Shown: positions 45,658 through 55,394, numbered from the stretch's first letter. The stretch: DNA of 64,000 bases from CAWIHK01 sp963835935 (GCA_963835935.1 CAWIHK010000002.1:62001-126000); one strand, 5' to 3'. Notes: generated by a model not told the origin, from the letters alone. Numbers and translations: made by a program.

Positions 45658-46953
45658 CTACGGTGAAAGTCGTGCAACGTGGTAATCATTGAATAGTCCA
45701 AGTTGACCATAAAGATATTCCGACGTCAACTTACCCCATCCATATCCACGTCTCCCTCTACGTCGCCAAACAACATGCCGAATCCGTTTATTAACATAAT
45801 TCGCCAGATCGTGCAATGCCGATGATCCATGTCCTAACCTGAAATATCCCATCCATCCACATAGATAGCGGTTCAGATTATTCACCTGCTCCTTCACTCT
45901 TAGTGGAATTGAATGGTGAACATATTTCCGTACTGTAGCACGGAAGCGTTCCTGACTTTTCGGATTTGGGTACACCAGTATCATACGAGTGCCGGTCTTT
46001 CTGCTTCTGGCATTATGAAATCGGAATCCTAAGAAGTCAACACTCATTCCTGTATTAAGCTTGAGTGTGCGTGTCTTCTCAGTGTTCAGGTGCAATCCCA
46101 GCCGCTCCAAATAGTGCTTTAGGATACCTACACCCTCTTCCAGATTCCGTTGTGCCAGAATCATCATGTCATCTGCATACCGTACAAGATGGATGGAACC
46201 ATTTCTGATTGTTCCAAGTCCTTCTCGCTTGAACGCATGATCTACTGGATTCAAATAAATATTTGCCAGTAACGGACTGATAACTCCTCCCTGAGGTGTG
46301 CCTTGTTTACTCTGGCGATGCTGGCCATCTTCGACATAGCCACAGCTTAACCACTGATGTATTACTCGTAGAATCTCGCCATCCGATATTCGTCGGGCTA
46401 CAAGTTTCATAAGTTTGCCGTGATCTACCGTGTCAAAGTATTTCTCCAAATCTACATCGTAAATTTCAACACATCCCCAGTTCAGATATTTGTATATTTC
46501 CCGTATCGCATCATGCGCGCTCTTCTCCGGCCTGAATCCATAACTTGAGTCGGCAAAATCCGACTCAAAGATCGGCTCCAGCATAAACAAGAACGCTGTC
46601 TGAATCACACGATCACGAATGGTTGGTATGCCCAATGGACGTTGCTTTCCATTCGCTTTCGGAATATATACTCGCCGTACCGGTTTCGGCACATAACGAC
46701 GTTCCTTCATCTCAAGCTGAAGTTCTGCAAGATAGTCTTCGATTCCCTTCTTCTCAATATCCTCGAAGGTCTCTCCGTCTACCCCGCTTGCTCCACCATT
46801 GGCTTTCACCTTGCGATAAGCTTCAGCCAATACATCTGCACGATAGGTCTTATCGTACAAACTGTAGAACCGAAACCTCGGCTCCTCTTTCGCCTTTGCA
46901 TGCAACTTCTTCTGAAACTCCCGAAGCCACTCTGTGTTTGGTAGCTCACGCAA
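45658..46953 (-). CDS. ltrA: group II intron reverse transcriptase/maturase
   Basis: A 431-residue intron-encoded protein. RT blocks are intact: 'RRVYIPKANGKQRPLGIPT' at 93-111, 'SYGFRPEKSAHDAI' at 137-150, 'QGTPQGGVISPLLANIYL' to 234 and catalytic 'YADD' at 259-262. The maturase domain X follows ('NRYLCGWMGYFRLGH'). There is no HNH endonuclease domain, and with this length it fits class C introns, which retrohome using single-stranded DNA at replication forks or folded attC sites. It appears intact and so may still be active. Confidence 0.93.
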   Translation of the reverse strand: MRELPNTEWLREFQKKLHAKAKEEPRFRFYSLYDKTYRADVLAEAYRKVKANGGASGVDGETFEDIEKKGIEDYLAELQLEMKERRYVPKPVRRVYIPKANGKQRPLGIPTIRDRVIQTAFLFMLEPIFESDFADSSYGFRPEKSAHDAIREIYKYLNWGCVEIYDVDLEKYFDTVDHGKLMKLVARRISDGEILRVIHQWLSCGYVEDGQHRQSKQGTPQGGVISPLLANIYLNPVDHAFKREGLGTIRNGSIHLVRYADDMMILAQRNLEEGVGILKHYLERLGLHLNTEKTRTLKLNTGMSVDFLGFRFHNARSRKTGTRMILVYPNPKSQERFRATVRKYVHHSIPLRVKEQVNNLNRYLCGWMGYFRLGHGSSALHDLANYVNKRIRHVVWRRRGRRGYGWGKLTSEYLYGQLGLFNDYHVARLSP

Positions 46954-47487
46954 TACACGCTCCTTTGTTTCTTTGTAAGTTTTCTTTCAGCAGGAGCCCT
47001 TCCCTCTGTCGTGTTTCCACGTCTTCATCGGTACTACGACTCCATCCGCCACCCTGCCATCTCCCCTCTCTTTCGTTTCCTTATAAGAGGGCTCTTCTCC
47101 ATCTTTCTTTTTCTTCTGGGACAGCGAGGGCTTCCCAAGTCCCATTCCTGTTCTTTCCAGCCATGTCGTCGCTCATACCCCGGAGGTGACACATGATCGT
47201 ATTCTCTCTATTCTCGATCAATTGTTAATGACTTCGCCCATAAAATAGGGACTCGTCCACCTCAACTTGTCTTTACGAGGCTACCTGTGCCTTCACATAT
47301 TGTTACGACCTGGTTGTTTGCATAGCACCCTTTAAGGTTACATTGTCGAGTCGCTTAGCATGAAACCGTTTCCCGTCTCATACCGACTCCTTGCTACGTG
47401 GCGTTCAGAGTTTCACCACGGTCAGGACTTAGAGTAGAGCGCCCTCCCTCTTCACCTGACAAGATCAGGAATAGTTTACCTTGGCGC

Positions 47488-48840
47488 TCATTTTAGCAAG
47501 AGCAACTTTTTGGTTTCCGTAAATACTCCTGCCTGCATTCGATAAAAATAGACGCCGCTTGTTAAATGATACCGTGAAGATTCAAATTGCACAGAATTAA
47601 TTCCTGCATTTTTATATCCATTCAATAGTGTTGCCATTTCCCTTCCCAAGACATCATATACCTTAATAGTCACGAGAGAAACTGTCGGTAAAGAAAATCG
47701 AATTGTTGTTGTAGGATTAAATGGATTAGGATAATTATTATATAAACGATACTCTGATATTAATCCGCTTGATGGATTTTCAACTGCATTCACTGGAGTA
47801 TTTAATTGTTCCCAAATATCATCTAAAAGCGGTTGGGTTGAACCAACAATATCCTGGGCGATTTCCCAGATCATTATACCGCTCATATTATGTGCTTTCA
47901 TATATTGACATTTCAATGCAATTGACATTGAATCATCGTATGTAACAACTGAAGAACCATTCGTGAGATATGGTACTTTTGCAATATTATCAAAATGATA
48001 AATCCATCCGCCGGAATGAAGCATTGTATATACATCAGAATATTCTTTCCCGATTTCTATAGTAAAAGGAGCATTGAATGTTGCCGAGTTAAATTGCGTT
48101 CCGAAAAATGGCACGCCAAGAACAAGTTTATTTCTAGGAATAAGTGGGTTACTTTCACCGCTTACAGCGAGTATACCCGCATTCACAGAATAATCATTTC
48201 CTATGTTGTCATTATAAAGAGCTGCATTATATCCTGATTTCCCACTCCCTCCTTGGTCAAAACAATATCCCATAAAGTTGTACCAATTCACATACTGATT
48301 CAGCACTGGATAGTTCCGCCATCGACACCTAGCCATAGCCATTGTTATCAGTAACGTAGTATCTGCTGCTTGAAATGCTTCATAAGTCTGTTTCATAAGA
48401 ACAAGCAAACCTGTACTATCAGCAGAACTTGCTGGAACTTCCCAGTCAAAATCGGCACCATCATAATGATGTGAAATAATATAGGAAGTTAATGTGCTGA
48501 CAAATCTATTTCTTTTAGCTGTGTCAGCTACCATCCGAGAAAATGAAGTGTCCCCTCCTATTGATAACAAAACTTTACACCCAGCATTATGCGCTTTTGT
48601 AATTATGTTAGGATTTATCATTCCGGCAATGCTGCCATTGGAATTAATTCCCGCACCGGCATAAATAATGTGCGTGAGTTCCTGATATTTTATTGATGCT
48701 GCAGGTGAAGTATAATAAAAATACCCAACAACTTTATAAGTTTGTGCTGTACACTCTGCAACTAAACCGTATATTCCAACAAGAACCCAAAAAGAAAAGA
48801 ATATTGTATGTCTTTTAACAAAATTATTCTTCAAACACAT
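47488..48840 (-). CDS. secreted GH18 (chitinase-like) protein with type IX sorting domain
   Basis: A 450-residue protein. The signal peptide covers about 1-32, and a GH18 TIM barrel follows with the catalytic motif DGADFDWE at 127-134 (acid/base E134), 'LLSIGG' at 91-96 and 'GIMIWEIAQD' late in the barrel. The C terminus (about 355-450) is a Por secretion/T9SS sorting domain ('NNYPNPFNPTT', 'YDVLGREMATLL', 'SGVYFYRMQAG'). It should be exported through the type IX system and act on chitin or a related GlcNAc polymer. AGGTGCTATT precedes the ATG. The stop overlaps the 5' end of the group II intron. Confidence 0.92.
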   Translation of the reverse strand: MCLKNNFVKRHTIFFSFWVLVGIYGLVAECTAQTYKVVGYFYYTSPAASIKYQELTHIIYAGAGINSNGSIAGMINPNIITKAHNAGCKVLLSIGGDTSFSRMVADTAKRNRFVSTLTSYIISHHYDGADFDWEVPASSADSTGLLVLMKQTYEAFQAADTTLLITMAMARCRWRNYPVLNQYVNWYNFMGYCFDQGGSGKSGYNAALYNDNIGNDYSVNAGILAVSGESNPLIPRNKLVLGVPFFGTQFNSATFNAPFTIEIGKEYSDVYTMLHSGGWIYHFDNIAKVPYLTNGSSVVTYDDSMSIALKCQYMKAHNMSGIMIWEIAQDIVGSTQPLLDDIWEQLNTPVNAVENPSSGLISEYRLYNNYPNPFNPTTTIRFSLPTVSLVTIKVYDVLGREMATLLNGYKNAGINSVQFESSRYHLTSGVYFYRMQAGVFTETKKLLLLK

Positions 48841-48941
48841 AATAGCACCTATATTTTAGTTGGATAGATCATGTTTTATGAAGCTGGAATAATTCAAAAT
48901 AAATATAGCTGATTAATAAATATTGTGAAAGAACAATTGCA

Positions 48942-49112
48942 CCCCAACGGATTGGAGCTCCCCAAAACAACCGGCGGACAGGTAATAAATTTCAAAATGT
49001 ACTACACGAACCAAGTTTCAAGTTGATAGCCTCCAAAATATACTAAACCTCTAAACGCCATACCAATTGCAATGCGCTTGCCCGGTTTTTTGGCGGGAGC
49101 GCCTGGTTAGTA
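48942..49112. repeat. attC-like element B
   Basis: CCCCAAC (48942-48948), 5-nt spacer, GGAGCTCCC (48954-48962); at the other end GGGAGCGCC (49095-49103), 2-nt spacer, GTTAGTA (49106-49112). The inner arms pair at 8 of 9 positions. This R''-L''...L'-R' layout with unequal spacers is that of integron attC sites. It lies between the GH18 start and the stop of the hydrolase gene. Confidence 0.65.
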
Positions 49113-49202
49113 GAAATTTTTATTGGCGCACTTTACTTAAACTAAAATACGAAACTTTTCGTTTATTTTTCAATCTGGATTTCCACTACTTACATACTGC
49201 TT

Positions 49203-50240
49203 TCACGGTGCAAGTAAAAAGGAACGAATCTCATTTGCCACGGAATTCGGATCGAGAAGGAAAAAGAAGTGCGGAACTCCATGCATCTCGACGACAGTTC
49301 CATGTGGAGCTTTGCTTCGAAAATTATCCCGCTGTGCTGCCATCATAGGTTGGACGGAGTTTAGAAATGTGGTTGCACTTTGCATCTCTGATGGACTCAG
49401 CACAATCCAAGGGAACATATCCTTCACCGAATCGGGTACGGTGTAAATAGCCAAAGCAGGCATTCGGACATTGGCATAGTCCGGATGTACGGCCGCTGCC
49501 CCAGTGGCGAAAGCGATTGCGATTGTCGATGGTGTTACAGGTCCGACATATTGACCGTTACTGGAAAAAACATTGGTTGCCCTTATATCAGCTTCTGGAT
49601 AAACGGGGACACCTTCCATCCGAGCCCAATAGGCAGCAAATGCTGCGGGTGACGAAACATCCGAACCGGTGGGTTGAGGCTGCGTCGGCGGGTTTGGAAG
49701 GTTTGTATTCTCCGCCTGCATAGCCCAGTCATAAGCCGCGTCTAAGAAAACGATTTTTTTTACACGCTCCGGATGATCACAGGCGAAGCGAGTCATCTCT
49801 ACACCTGCCAACGAATGTCCGACGATGTCAGCCTGCTGCACACCAAGGGAATCCAAGAATACAAGGATGTCTTCTGCAAGTGTCTTTGTATCATAACCTG
49901 ATGCTGGTTGGGACGATTCGCCGTAGCCTCTGCGGGTCAACGCGATTACGTGGAAATGGTCAGTCAAGAGGGGTGCGAACAAGTCGTATATATGTGCGCT
50001 ATTTCCGGAACCGGCCAATAGAAGAAGTGTATCACCTATTCCGCCGAAGTTGAGATAATGAAGTCGTACACCGGAAGCAACGGTGACGAACCCGGAAGTG
50101 TGCGGCGCAGAATCATGGTAGGTATCAGTTTTTGTTTCGGTTACACCGCAGCCGGTGACGAGTATCGTACTGTTAACCACTATAAATAACCAGCAGAATG
50201 CTTTTATTTTTAAAGAAGACAAGATAGATGATACTTGCAT
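49203..50240 (-). CDS. alpha/beta-hydrolase lipoprotein
   Basis: A 345-residue protein. Lipobox 'ILVTGC' gives Cys 31. The alpha/beta-hydrolase core has oxyanion 'LLLAGSGNSAHIY', nucleophile S143 in 'GHSLAG' and catalytic His near the C terminus ('EMHGVPHFFF'), with the acid likely in 'AIYTVPDSVKD'. The substrate is unknown (esterase, epoxide hydrolase or dehalogenase-like). AAAGGAACATCGTT precedes the ATG. It occupies one cassette-like unit whose 3' end is element B. The upstream boundary has been lost to the IS1380-type insertion. Confidence 0.88.
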   Translation of the reverse strand: MQVSSILSSLKIKAFCWLFIVVNSTILVTGCGVTETKTDTYHDSAPHTSGFVTVASGVRLHYLNFGGIGDTLLLLAGSGNSAHIYDLFAPLLTDHFHVIALTRRGYGESSQPASGYDTKTLAEDILVFLDSLGVQQADIVGHSLAGVEMTRFACDHPERVKKIVFLDAAYDWAMQAENTNLPNPPTQPQPTGSDVSSPAAFAAYWARMEGVPVYPEADIRATNVFSSNGQYVGPVTPSTIAIAFATGAAAVHPDYANVRMPALAIYTVPDSVKDMFPWIVLSPSEMQSATTFLNSVQPMMAAQRDNFRSKAPHGTVVEMHGVPHFFFLLDPNSVANEIRSFLLAP

Positions 50241-50296
50241 AACGATGTTCCTTTCAATTTAGATAAAGAATTTATCCCAGATTTGTCATTAGAACC

Positions 50297-51617
50297 TCAT
50301 GAATCAACTACGAATGGCCAACTCATGAGTTTGGCGTTAGACCAGAGGCCGTCAAACCATTTTCGCCGATTCATTGCGAGAGCGAGTTTGAGTATCCGTT
50401 CATTTCCATTTGTTACGATGTATGATCCGATAGCGAATACTTTGTAGCGCAATGTTTTTAGCTGGTACTGTATTTTGGATTGGAGAATCGTCTGACGAAA
50501 CAAGCTCATCAAATTATATCCCATCACCACAAAGTTTAATGCTGCTTCGGTAGCAAAAAAATCTTGAACAGCAAAACTATCAACTCCAAAATCTTCTTTC
50601 AATTCTTTTATTCTATTTTCTGCATCGGCTCTGTTTCTATATAAATCCCACACAGCTTTTGTCGGCAGTGTCAGATTAGTTACGAAGCAACTGTAACGAT
50701 AATTTTTATACACTTCTTCGGCTCCGAATAATCGTAACTGCTTTCCGGTTGCTTTCGGTCGAAGTGCGATTTCTTGTCGTACAATAATCAACCTGCGCAG
50801 CTTTCCCCATCCAACACTTTCATACATCGTCTCTCCAATTTCTATCCCATCATCCAAACGCCAGTAAGTCTTTTCTCGTACGATAGCAATTTTTACTGGC
50901 TTATAGAATTTTGCCGCAATAATATAGTTGATAGGTTTTTCTCGATTTTCCAAGAATTCCAGTATGTTTTTATCAAAAAACCCGCTGTCCGCCCTGAACA
51001 ACCCTATTGTCTTTCCTGCCTAGTCTCTCAAACGTATTCTCGATAAAATTTATAAAATTGTTCGCAGTATAACTGTTTCCACTCCGAAGCCAAAAGTTTA
51101 CTGCCATTCGCGCCTCGGCAATAAATGCTATCAATGGGTGATGACTGTTGCGTCCTCGCTTCTTTGGATTATATCCTTTCGTTGCACCCTCTTGATCACC
51201 ATAACGCGTAAGAATTGTCGAGTCAATATCTAATGTGTAATTATCAAAATGTGTCTGACTGTAAAACCATTGAAATAATTCTGTGAATACACTATTGTTT
51301 ATTTTTTGTGTGAACTTTTCAAAATATCTCTGGAATGATTTATGCCCTGCCATTTTTTCCCAGCCAAACATCTTTTGTATCACCGTATCGTGTCGAGTTA
51401 CTTCTAAATGTTCATACCTACTTGCTCCACTCCAGATGCTTACCCAAAAATTATTAATCAATTGTATCGGATCATATCCACGGTTTGATCTTTGAACTGG
51501 AAGTCCGATCTTCTTTAACGCGTCATTGATTCCTGTTTGCTCTATCAATTTTTTCATCAATACCATGCCGCCCCAGGGGGTAAGCTCTTTGTCTGAATAC
51601 TCAATCTTAAGATCCAT
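50297..51617 (-). mobile_element. IS1380-family transposase, frameshifted
   Basis: Two adjacent frames together form a full DDE transposase of about 440 residues. The first (51617-50973) has 'FDNYTLDIDSTILTRYGDQ' with the first catalytic Asp; the second (51001-50297) begins 'FRADSGFFDKNIL' with the second Asp and ends with 'RNRADAENRIKELKEDFG' carrying the Glu. At about 51011 a single extra base in AAAGACA breaks the frame; without it the text would read through as 'GRKTIGLFRADSGFF'. IS1380 transposases are not normally made by programmed frameshift, so this is probably inactivation. Element ends could not be fixed. Confidence 0.82.
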
Positions 51618-51768
51618 TGGCCTGTCTAGTTCTCTTATTTTGAACTCGTGGTTTTTATGGCCACCTTAGTTTTGTTAATCTATTGTATTATAACAATTTA
51701 TATTATTTTTTTCTAATGGCGGTCATTAGAGATTGCGCTCTATTGACAAATCCGGGTTTATAATAGTA

Positions 51769-52063
51769 CTATAAGCAGACTTGTCCAAAATAAATATACT
51801 TAGTATTACCGTTTTGGTCACCCGAATTAAGACGCATAGAAGTGCTCAGACCAAGTCTGTATTTCTGATAGTCCGAAGTGAACCGACCAATGGAAATAGT
51901 CGCACCTTGAAAACTAGTTAATGTGAGATTAGATGCAATACCAAAATCCATAATCCAAGGATGATTTTGATAGAAGGTTTTCGATAACAGATAGACTATC
52001 CTGGGCAACCAGGGTTGAAATACTTGTAAAAAGAAACAGTATAGATTTGAAAGTAGTCTTCAT
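51769..52063 (-). pseudogene. remnant of a secreted/outer-membrane protein gene
   Basis: ATG 52063 behind AGGAATTCAC starts a signal peptide ('SILFLFTSISTLVAQ'). After about 30 codons the frame must shift by one to continue into 'FGIASNLTLTSFQGA' and 'RLGLSTSMRLNSGDQ', strand patterns of an outer-membrane barrel, ending at 51769. The tail is lost towards the IS1380-type transposase. It is preceded on the right by a cassette-start core (TTAGGCGGGCGATC), so it was probably one cassette. Confidence 0.55.
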
Positions 52064-52295
52064 GTGAATTCCTATATTAAGTTGGACGAATTATGGGAAC
52101 TGTGGATTTGTTTCTATTACTTCTTATCCATATAGACAGAATCAAAGCCTACATAGATGGTTTGGATTTAACAATTCCCGTACCAACCCTAAACAGAGGA
52201 TTCCAACTTATATTATTGTTTTCATTTTCAAGCGTTGTGTTATTTCCTGGACATTGTTGTATAGATTACTACTCAATTTATATCGCATGATCGCC

Positions 52296-52645
52296 CGCCT
52301 AACAACTTTCAGCAAGCAGTATAGGCGCTCCGCCAACGAGCGGCGGACAGGTCCGTCTTCGTGCTACTCCGACGGATAAATAAGCCGCCGCACCATGAAC
52401 TTTTAATTACCGCAACCGTCGCGCGCTTGTCCACCATCTTTTTGGCGGATACACTGATATATTTTATTTTATTCATAAACTTTTTCCGCGCAGTAAATTG
52501 CACTCACGCATGCCCACCGAAGTTTGCTTTATAACGTAGGTGGGTTCATTCCGCCTGTCCCCCACGGCTTGTAGACCGACGATCCTATGTTCTATATGGT
52601 CCCACTCTTTTCAGTGGGATTGTCGGGAAGCCGCTGGCAAGGTGG
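52296..52645. repeat. attC-like element C, degraded
   Basis: The left core GCCTAAC (52296-52302) is followed by TAGGCGCTCCGCC, displaced about 18 bp. The right side ends GGGAAGCCGCTGGCAAGG, where GTTAGGC would be expected after the inner arm. The interior has a hairpin TCCCACTC/GTGGGA and the CCGGCGGACAGG-like text seen in other elements. The 230 bp from 52064 to 52295 hold no supported gene. Confidence 0.45.
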
Positions 52646-52652
52646 TGCTTTT

Positions 52653-53177
52653 CTACTCCTCAACTCTGGTTAATTTATTTTCACGAAATAAAAATTTATT
52701 GGTTAGATGAGGATAATCATCCACCTCTACAAAAACAGTATCTCCATCAACTCTCATTGATTCAAATCTACCATGTCCTGTAGAATCTTTCATATATTGA
52801 CAATCAAGCTCTGTAATACTTGTACCATTAACTCCAAACAAAAGAAAGTAATAAAAATATCCACTGCCCCCACCACAATAGCCTATCGGAACAATTGCGT
52901 ACTCTGAGGAATTAGAATTGAATCTTGTAATAATCATTGAATCAAGGATATTCGAATGTTCGTAAGTCATTCCTTCATAATTAATCGTATCACCTTTGAA
53001 AAAACCGTTTTTAAAACACAAAGATGCATTATCCATATCTGGTATTATAACGCATGTATTCTTAACCAAATTTAGAATTGTATTATATCTTTTTATTGAA
53101 GCAACCATTTTTGTTTGTGAACTACTCAAAGTGCTCAATATTAAAAGCAAAATGATGAAGAGTAGAAAATATTTCAT
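52653..53177 (-). CDS. small secreted protein of unknown function (cassette gene)
   Basis: A 174-residue protein with a signal peptide (about 1-20, 'LLILSTLSSSQ'). The mature part is rich in aromatic residues and Gly ('GYCGGGSGYFYYFLLFG') and ends with 'FLFRENKLTRVEE'. I recognise no family. AAGGATAAACTT precedes ATG 53177, and the cassette core GTTAGGGCGCGC lies only about 30 nt upstream of the start, the compact 5' leader usual for integron cassettes. Confidence 0.65.
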   Translation of the reverse strand: MKYFLLFIILLLILSTLSSSQTKMVASIKRYNTILNLVKNTCVIIPDMDNASLCFKNGFFKGDTINYEGMTYEHSNILDSMIITRFNSNSSEYAIVPIGYCGGGSGYFYYFLLFGVNGTSITELDCQYMKDSTGHGRFESMRVDGDTVFVEVDDYPHLTNKFLFRENKLTRVEE

Positions 53178-53205
53178 AAGTTTATCCTTAATATAAATTT
53201 GCGCG

Positions 53206-53512
53206 CCCTAACGGCTGGCGGCTCCGCCTTCGCTACGCTCCGGCGGACAAGTAAGCTGCCACGCTGAATACTTTCAAATTGTAGATTACCAACTGCATTC
53301 ATTCTGAAATTTATTTTATTAAAAACCGAAATTTAACTGCGAAATGCAAATTATTCCATCGCTCATTTGTTCAGCCCGCTCCGCCTTGTATTATAAAGCT
53401 TTTTGCGGAGCGAGGCGAGCTTTTTCCAATTCGACAGACTTACCGTTCTTCAGGTAAGTCTTGGTCGAATTGAGAATCCCGACAATTTATGTCGGGGAGC
53501 CGCTGGTTATGC
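53206..53512. repeat. attC-like element D
   Basis: CCCTAAC (53206-53212), spacer GGCTG, GCGGCTCC (53218-53225); at the far end GGAGCCGC (53496-53503), spacer TG, GTTATGC (53506-53512). The inner arms pair perfectly over 8 bp. In minus orientation it is the 3' end of the 53557-55065 gene unit. That unit's start (TTAGGCGCCGTGC) and its own core (GCACGGCGCATAAC) are complementary except for one base. It contains a 44-nt double hairpin (53428-53471). Confidence 0.68.
53428..53471. repeat. 44-nt double hairpin, copy 1
   Basis: Outer stem AATTCGAC/GTCGAATT, inner stem GACTTACC/GGTAAGTC, 8-nt loop GTTCTTCA, asymmetric bulge A versus TTG. It is followed by GAGAATCCC and a second hairpin CCCGAC/GTCGGG. 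It has the same dimensions as the copy at 55173-55216, with different stem sequences. Confidence 0.75.
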
Positions 53513-53556
53513 GCCGTGCACATTTGTGTTTTTACATTGACATTTTTCACTGAGTC

Positions 53557-55065
53557 CTAATGCCTCTGCTTCATGTTCACTGACAAGCTCACATACTGAT
53601 CTTTGTAATTCCCTGATAGAGCATTCTCGCTTTTATCGTACTTGAAATTCCAGACACCACCTCCGCCATTATCAAATTCAATGCTTCCATCTGCATCGAC
53701 CTTCGCCGTTTTTCTCATCCATCCCTTCTGGAAATATCCCATCGGATGGTCAGCCCATGAATAAACAACCGATGCCTCCCGATTGTCTATTTTCTCGATG
53801 GTGATCTGAGCAGCAAGGGACGAATCCCACCTGCCGTACCATGAGCCCGAAAGAATCGCAACATTTGCATGCATCTGTTTATCTGGATCAGTAATCACTA
53901 TGTCGGAAGGGAGAGGAGCTTCCTCCCCGATTGCATCGGGATCATTGTAAATGTCGTCGATCATCTGCCCCTTGTCTTTCAATGAAAGTATCCAGCGAAC
54001 CATAAGGTTCATAGCAATTGGTGAGAACGATTCTCGGATTCTTCCGTACTCGGACGGACTGCCGTTGTCGGTTCTTTGAAACAAGTGATTATGATTTTTC
54101 AGTTTCACCAACGTGTAGCCGGTGTTACCGCCTTCCTGAAATCCTTTTCTTATTCCTTCCAAATTATCGTCAGCGGTAGCCTGATAGTCCTTAGAACCGT
54201 TCATAGCAAGCACAGGGCAGCGCACGGCTTTCCAGACCGACAACGGATCAATTTGGATGGATTTGCGATACTCAAGCGATCTGAAATCCTGAAATGCCTT
54301 ATCAGCCGGCCCTGGATAGAACAGCCGGCGCAAATCATCGTTCATATAATTCGATAACCTGATATATATTTGTGCAAATTCATTAGAATCAGCTTGCGTA
54401 ACGCTTTCCTGTGTAGTCAATTCATACCATCGATACGATAGTCTCCGAATCTCTTCATAATCTCCCGGCTTCACTCCCGAACATTCCGCCCACAATTTAT
54501 TAAGAGAATATCCAATATCCTTTCCCCAAATTCCCGGGCCACCGCATGAAATGATAAATGAAACATCACTTGTCCGGCTTGATGCAATTGCCGCAATGAA
54601 CCCACCGAGACTGTGCCCGATTATTCCTATCCTGTTCGTATCAATATCTTGACAAGATCGGAGGAATTTTATGGCGAACAAGGCATCATCAACGTAGTGA
54701 TCGATATCTAAATTCACATACGAACCTTCCGATTTCCCACAACCTCTTCTATCTACTCTCAAGACAGCAATTCCTTTCCGGGTAAGGTAGTCGGCTATAA
54801 CTTCGAAAGGTCTGTGTCCGAGTATCTCCTCATTTCTATCGTGCGGACCGGTCCCCTGAACCAACAAAATAGCCGGATAGTGCCTCCCCTCTTTAGGAAT
54901 TGTCAGCGTGCCTGAAAGGCGTATTCCATCGTGAGTGTTGAAAAAGCTGATTTCCGTAGAGTCATATTTTGCAGGGCCGCAGCTATAACAAGTTGTTGAG
55001 AGAAAGCTCAGGACAGCAATTGTAATGATAAATCTCTGAATGATTTGTGTATTGTTATTAGTCAT
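53557..55065 (-). CDS. secreted alpha/beta hydrolase (S9/dienelactone-type)
   Basis: A 502-residue protein with N-terminal signal sequence, possibly a lipoprotein ('LSTTC'). The hydrolase domain at about 35-370 has 'LVQGTGPHDRNE', 'RVDRRGCGKSEGSY', nucleophile S152 in 'IGHSLGGF', 'VLAMNGSKDYQATADDN' (acid) and His in 'KNHNHLFQ'. A C-terminal beta-rich domain covers about 400-500. Proteins of this build are annotated as acyl-aminoacyl peptidases or esterases; the substrate is unknown. The ribosome-binding site is weak. It fills one cassette-like unit between elements D and E. Confidence 0.88.
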   Translation of the reverse strand: MTNNNTQIIQRFIITIAVLSFLSTTCYSCGPAKYDSTEISFFNTHDGIRLSGTLTIPKEGRHYPAILLVQGTGPHDRNEEILGHRPFEVIADYLTRKGIAVLRVDRRGCGKSEGSYVNLDIDHYVDDALFAIKFLRSCQDIDTNRIGIIGHSLGGFIAAIASSRTSDVSFIISCGGPGIWGKDIGYSLNKLWAECSGVKPGDYEEIRRLSYRWYELTTQESVTQADSNEFAQIYIRLSNYMNDDLRRLFYPGPADKAFQDFRSLEYRKSIQIDPLSVWKAVRCPVLAMNGSKDYQATADDNLEGIRKGFQEGGNTGYTLVKLKNHNHLFQRTDNGSPSEYGRIRESFSPIAMNLMVRWILSLKDKGQMIDDIYNDPDAIGEEAPLPSDIVITDPDKQMHANVAILSGSWYGRWDSSLAAQITIEKIDNREASVVYSWADHPMGYFQKGWMRKTAKVDADGSIEFDNGGGGVWNFKYDKSENALSGNYKDQYVSLSVNMKQRH

Positions 55066-55114
55066 GTCAATTCAGTTCTTGTTGTGTATTCATTTTTACG
55101 AATGTGCTGCACGG

Positions 55115-55394
55115 CGCCTAACGGATGGGCGCTCCGCCTTCGTAAAAAGCACTACGGCGGACATGTAATCCCGATTCGACAAATTTGATGTTTCACAATC
55201 AAATTGTGGTCGAATCGAGGATCCCTGCCTGCGGCAGGCAGGCCGCAAAGCGGGAGCTGCCGCATTGATAATTTTCAATGTACACTAAACGAAACGAGTT
55301 CATTATGCAAACAAAATTATTAAAAAAACAAAACCTCTGAGCGCAATGATTAACCACTCACGCTCATCCGGTCAGATCGAGCGCCTGGTTAGGC
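55115..55394. repeat. attC-like element E
   Basis: GCCTAAC (55115-55121), spacer GGAT, GGGCGCTC (55126-55133); at the far end GAGCGCCT (55379-55386), one base, GTTAGGC (55388-55394). Inner arms pair at 7 positions and outer cores pair perfectly. It contains the second 44-nt double hairpin (55173-55216) followed by a CCTGCC/GGCAGG hairpin. To its right, 55395-55521 holds no gene and ends in a further core-like GTTGGTT at the IS110 junction. Confidence 0.68.
55173..55216. repeat. 44-nt double hairpin, copy 2
   Basis: Outer stem GATTCGAC/GTCGAATC, inner stem AATTTGAT/ATCAAATT, 8-nt loop GTTTCACA, bulge A versus GTG. It has the same length and geometry as 53428-53471. Every difference inside the stems is compensated on the other side. 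GAGGATCCC follows, as in copy 1. Confidence 0.75.

Larger units (their letters stand above)
45487..47489 (-). mobile_element. group II intron, complete, probably class C (attC type)
   Basis: About 2.0 kb on the minus strand. The 5' end near 47489 reads GAGCGCCAAGG with a complementary GGGCGCTC further in (stem of domain I). The maturase lies at 46953-45658, and domain V follows 18 bp after its stop. The 3' end is CCTACTCTAC at about 45487, paired in domain VI (CAATAG/CTATTG). The intron separates the GH18 stop codon from that cassette's own R'' core, 13 nt away. Class C introns are known to insert at attC sites or terminators. Confidence 0.8.

Noticed and set aside
46623..47189. 188-codon plus-strand frame over the intron
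   Set aside because: Antisense to the maturase and intron domains; Ser/Leu/Arg-rich text typical of a shadow frame.
52093..52290. 65-codon plus-strand hydrophobic frame
   Set aside because: No ribosome-binding site; lies in the leader region of a minus-strand cassette remnant.
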